DNA of 7,359 bases from Acidobacteriota bacterium (GTDB lineage: Bacteria > Acidobacteriota > Vicinamibacteria > Vicinamibacterales > UBA8438), in NCBI GenBank assembly GCA_003533545.1, contig DQEK01000178.1, forward strand, positions 815 through 8,173. The letters run 5' to 3'. Each line of letters starts with the position of its first letter. The stretch's first letter is position 1. The position numbers and the translations under genes are program-made. Below are positions 5,895 through 7,359 of this stretch, in pieces. The notes under the pieces were generated by a model that saw only the letters and a list, made by a program, of their open reading frames with translations, ran no database searches and had not been told where the DNA came from.

Positions 5895-7214
5895 ATGAGA
5901 ATACGGTTCCGAGCGTTGGTTGCCGTCGTTGTGTTGGTGGTGTCGTCCGTGTGTGCGGCTCCCGGTTACGCGGGCAACGAGGCGGATGTGACGTATTACA
6001 GGGACGTTCTCCCGATCATTCAGGACAATTGTCAGGGCTGTCACCGACCCGAGGGTCTGAATCTGGGCGGCGTCGTCGCACCGATGTCGTTCATGAGTTA
6101 TCAGGAGACCCGTCCGTGGGCCCGCTCGATCGCTCGGAAGGTGGAGGCTCACGAGATGCCACCGTGGTATGCCTCGGAGCCGAAGGGGGTCTTCTCGAAC
6201 GAACGTGGTCTCACCGACGGTGAGATTGCCACCCTGGTGAACTGGGTGAACGCTGGTGCGCCAGCTGGTGACGAGGCAGATGCTCCGCCCCCGGCCCAGT
6301 TTGTGGAGGAGACAAGCGGTGGCTGGTCGGTCGGAACGCCGGATTTTGTGTTTCAACTTGATGAACCGTATTTCGTTGATGACGATATCTACGATCTCAA
6401 TATCAGCTTCTTTAAGACACTGACGGAAGCCGACCTACCGGACGACGTGTGGGTACGTGGCTGGGAGTTCAAGACCGGTGCCGGTAGCGTTGCCCATCAC
6501 ATGTGTGGGTTCTACCGTGCCCCGAGTCCGGACGACAAGCCGATTGAGGAGGTTGCCGCTGAAGAAGGCGCCGCCGGAACGGGGCAGTCGCTAGGCTGTA
6601 TCGCAGAAGGTGCTGAGGGGACCATGTTGCCGGATGGCTTCGGAGTGCCCCTTGAAGCAGGCTCAACGATCACTTACAACATGCACTACCACAAGGAGCC
6701 GGGTGAGGGCAGCGGCGTCTGGACGCAGCCTGAGATTGGCTTCTTCGTCGAGGAGCGACCGGTGACTCATCGCGTTGTTACCGATTCAATCGGCAACACC
6801 GCCTTCGAGATTCCTCCCGACGTTACTAACTATCGGGTTGGTGCATCCCGCACCCTCGACCAGGATACGTATGTCCTGACCTACTGGCCCCACGCGCACC
6901 TGCGTGCTAAGGCGTCTCGCTATACGGCCGTGTATCCGGATGGCCAAGAAGAGCTATTGCTCGATGTGCCCCACTACGACCAAGGTTGGCAGGAAACCTA
7001 CAAACTGAAGGAGCCGAAGCTGCTGCCGCAGGGCACGCGAATCGACGTGAGCTTCTGGTTTGATAACTCTCCAGAGCGAGCTGCACGCTATGACTTCCGC
7101 TCGGAGGACTCTCCCGGACACGGTCCGAGGACTGACGATGAGATGGCGCTGGGTTTCATCGGCTGGGCCGTTGAGATTGATGATTCGGCCCCAGCGACCG
7201 GCGGGGGAAATTAG
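5895..7214 (+). CDS. Cytochrome c / copper type II (ascorbate-dependent-like) monooxygenase fusion, paralogue 2
   Basis: 439 aa, exported (signal peptide core ALVAVVVLVVSSV, cleavage probably after PGYA near residue 26). The cytochrome c domain at ~28-130 has haem motif CQGCH (C46, C49, H50) and probable axial Met88 in EMPPWY. The copper monooxygenase-like part, ~150-430, keeps the whole PHM ligand set: His201-His202 in AHHMCGF (PHM has HHMLLFGC), His264 in NMHYH (PHM has QVHYG), His333 and His335 in PHAH, and Met417 in TDDEM (PHM has DEM). Cys204 and Cys235 lie just after the HH pair, are the only non-haem cysteines of the mature protein, and could form a disulfide like the one near the CuH site of PHM. 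The two fusions share the haem domain most clearly (YQE-RPWAR and MPPW blocks) and are divergent elsewhere, so this is an old duplication, not a recent one. Function by family: O2-dependent hydroxylation in the periplasm. Substrate unknown. It has its own leader region with a dyad upstream, so it may be controlled separately. Confidence 0.87.
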   Translation: MRIRFRALVAVVVLVVSSVCAAPGYAGNEADVTYYRDVLPIIQDNCQGCHRPEGLNLGGVVAPMSFMSYQETRPWARSIARKVEAHEMPPWYASEPKGVFSNERGLTDGEIATLVNWVNAGAPAGDEADAPPPAQFVEETSGGWSVGTPDFVFQLDEPYFVDDDIYDLNISFFKTLTEADLPDDVWVRGWEFKTGAGSVAHHMCGFYRAPSPDDKPIEEVAAEEGAAGTGQSLGCIAEGAEGTMLPDGFGVPLEAGSTITYNMHYHKEPGEGSGVWTQPEIGFFVEERPVTHRVVTDSIGNTAFEIPPDVTNYRVGASRTLDQDTYVLTYWPHAHLRAKASRYTAVYPDGQEELLLDVPHYDQGWQETYKLKEPKLLPQGTRIDVSFWFDNSPERAARYDFRSEDSPGHGPRTDDEMALGFIGWAVEIDDSAPATGGGN

Positions 7215-7228
7215 CCAGCGGCGTCGCA

Positions 7229-7280
7229 CCGGCGAGACAACCTGAGCGCACTGCAGGCCTCGCGGGTAGGACGTTTTTTT
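7229..7280 (+). terminator. Candidate intrinsic terminator (imperfect hairpin plus T7)
   Basis: CCGGCGAG (7229-7236) pairs with CTCGCGGG (7259-7266) with one G-G mismatch. Inside, CCTGAG (7241-7246) pairs with CT-CAGG (7251-7257, bulged G 7253) around loop CGCA. Seven Ts follow at 7274-7280. The 7-nt gap between stem and T-run is longer than usual, and the next ATG is only 7 nt after the Ts, which leaves little room for a separate promoter. Confidence 0.35.
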
Positions 7281-7287
7281 GCCCACC

Positions 7288-7359
7288 ATGCGCTTTCCCG
7301 GACCCGTTGTCTGCGTGCTCGCGATCGCTGCCTGCCTGGCGCCGTTTGGCGCTTGGGCG
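7288..7359 (+). CDS. Start of an exported protein, cut by the window end
   Basis: ATG 7288 opens a frame that stays open to the last base and reads MRFPGPVVCVLAIAAC then LAPFGAWA. This is a signal peptide: a single Arg, a hydrophobic core, and either an AWA signal-peptidase I site right at the window edge or an IAAC lipobox (Cys16) that would make a lipoprotein. No clear ribosome site precedes it (GTAGGA at 7266-7271 is about 16 nt away), so the exact start is uncertain. Being exported like every other product here suggests it belongs to the same functional group, but no mature sequence is visible. Confidence 0.55.
   Translation, partial: MRFPGPVVCVLAIAACLAPFGAWA

Noticed and set aside
5948..5956. 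Possible lipobox at Cys20 in the signal peptide of paralogue 2
   Set aside because: The residues before it are SSV; position -1 should be Gly, Ala or Ser, so an ordinary signal peptide cut after PGYA fits better.
5751..6356. 201-codon open frame on the minus strand covering the gap before paralogue 2
   Set aside because: Most of it is antisense to the signal peptide and haem domain of paralogue 2. The composition is shadow-like and no family features are visible.

Overview
The window (about 60% G+C by eye) is a densely packed, entirely + strand block of genes for exported proteins. It contains the 3' end of one gene, four complete genes and the first 24 codons of a sixth. All four complete genes encode an N-terminal signal peptide, and so does the sixth fragment. 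The mix is a PQQ-type quinoprotein dehydrogenase, haem-c/type II copper monooxygenase-like fusions, a PQQ sugar-dehydrogenase-like propeller and a lone secreted protein ending in a Cys-Cys-Trp motif. It suggests a Gram-negative aerobe, most like an acidobacterium of the Vicinamibacteria type. That placement is inferred from protein style only, as there is no rRNA or marker gene here.

Layout: 1-465 is the C-terminal part of a PQQ-binding beta-propeller dehydrogenase. 498-1385 is an unrecognised secreted protein of 295 aa. 1443-2717 is a cytochrome c/copper type II monooxygenase-like fusion (424 aa). 2844-5705 is a 953-aa three-part secreted protein: a fibronectin-III-like N-terminus, a large unrecognised middle domain and a C-terminal PQQ sugar-dehydrogenase-like propeller. 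5895-7214 is a second, strongly diverged cytochrome c/copper monooxygenase-like fusion (439 aa). 7288 onward is a signal peptide cut by the window edge. Gaps are 32, 57, 126, 189 and 73 nt. The first three genes look co-transcribed. The 189-nt gap before the last complete gene holds the best candidates for a transcript end and a new controlled promoter.

How they may work together (inference): all products are expected in the periplasm or on the cell surface. Quinoprotein dehydrogenases pass electrons to c-type haems. The two fusion proteins place a single CxxCH haem domain in front of a fold that keeps every copper-ligand position of peptidylglycine alpha-hydroxylating monooxygenase. One reading is a periplasmic oxidation module in which haem c replaces ascorbate as reductant of the copper centres, with quinoprotein dehydrogenases as possible electron sources. 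The substrate cannot be read from the sequence.

The most notable points are the complete copper ligand set in both fusion paralogues, the apparent loss of catalytic residues in the sugar-dehydrogenase-like domain, its unusual large middle domain, and an AT-rich perfect dyad overlapping a possible promoter before the last complete gene. I found no tRNA, rRNA, CRISPR array, insertion sequence or phage signature.
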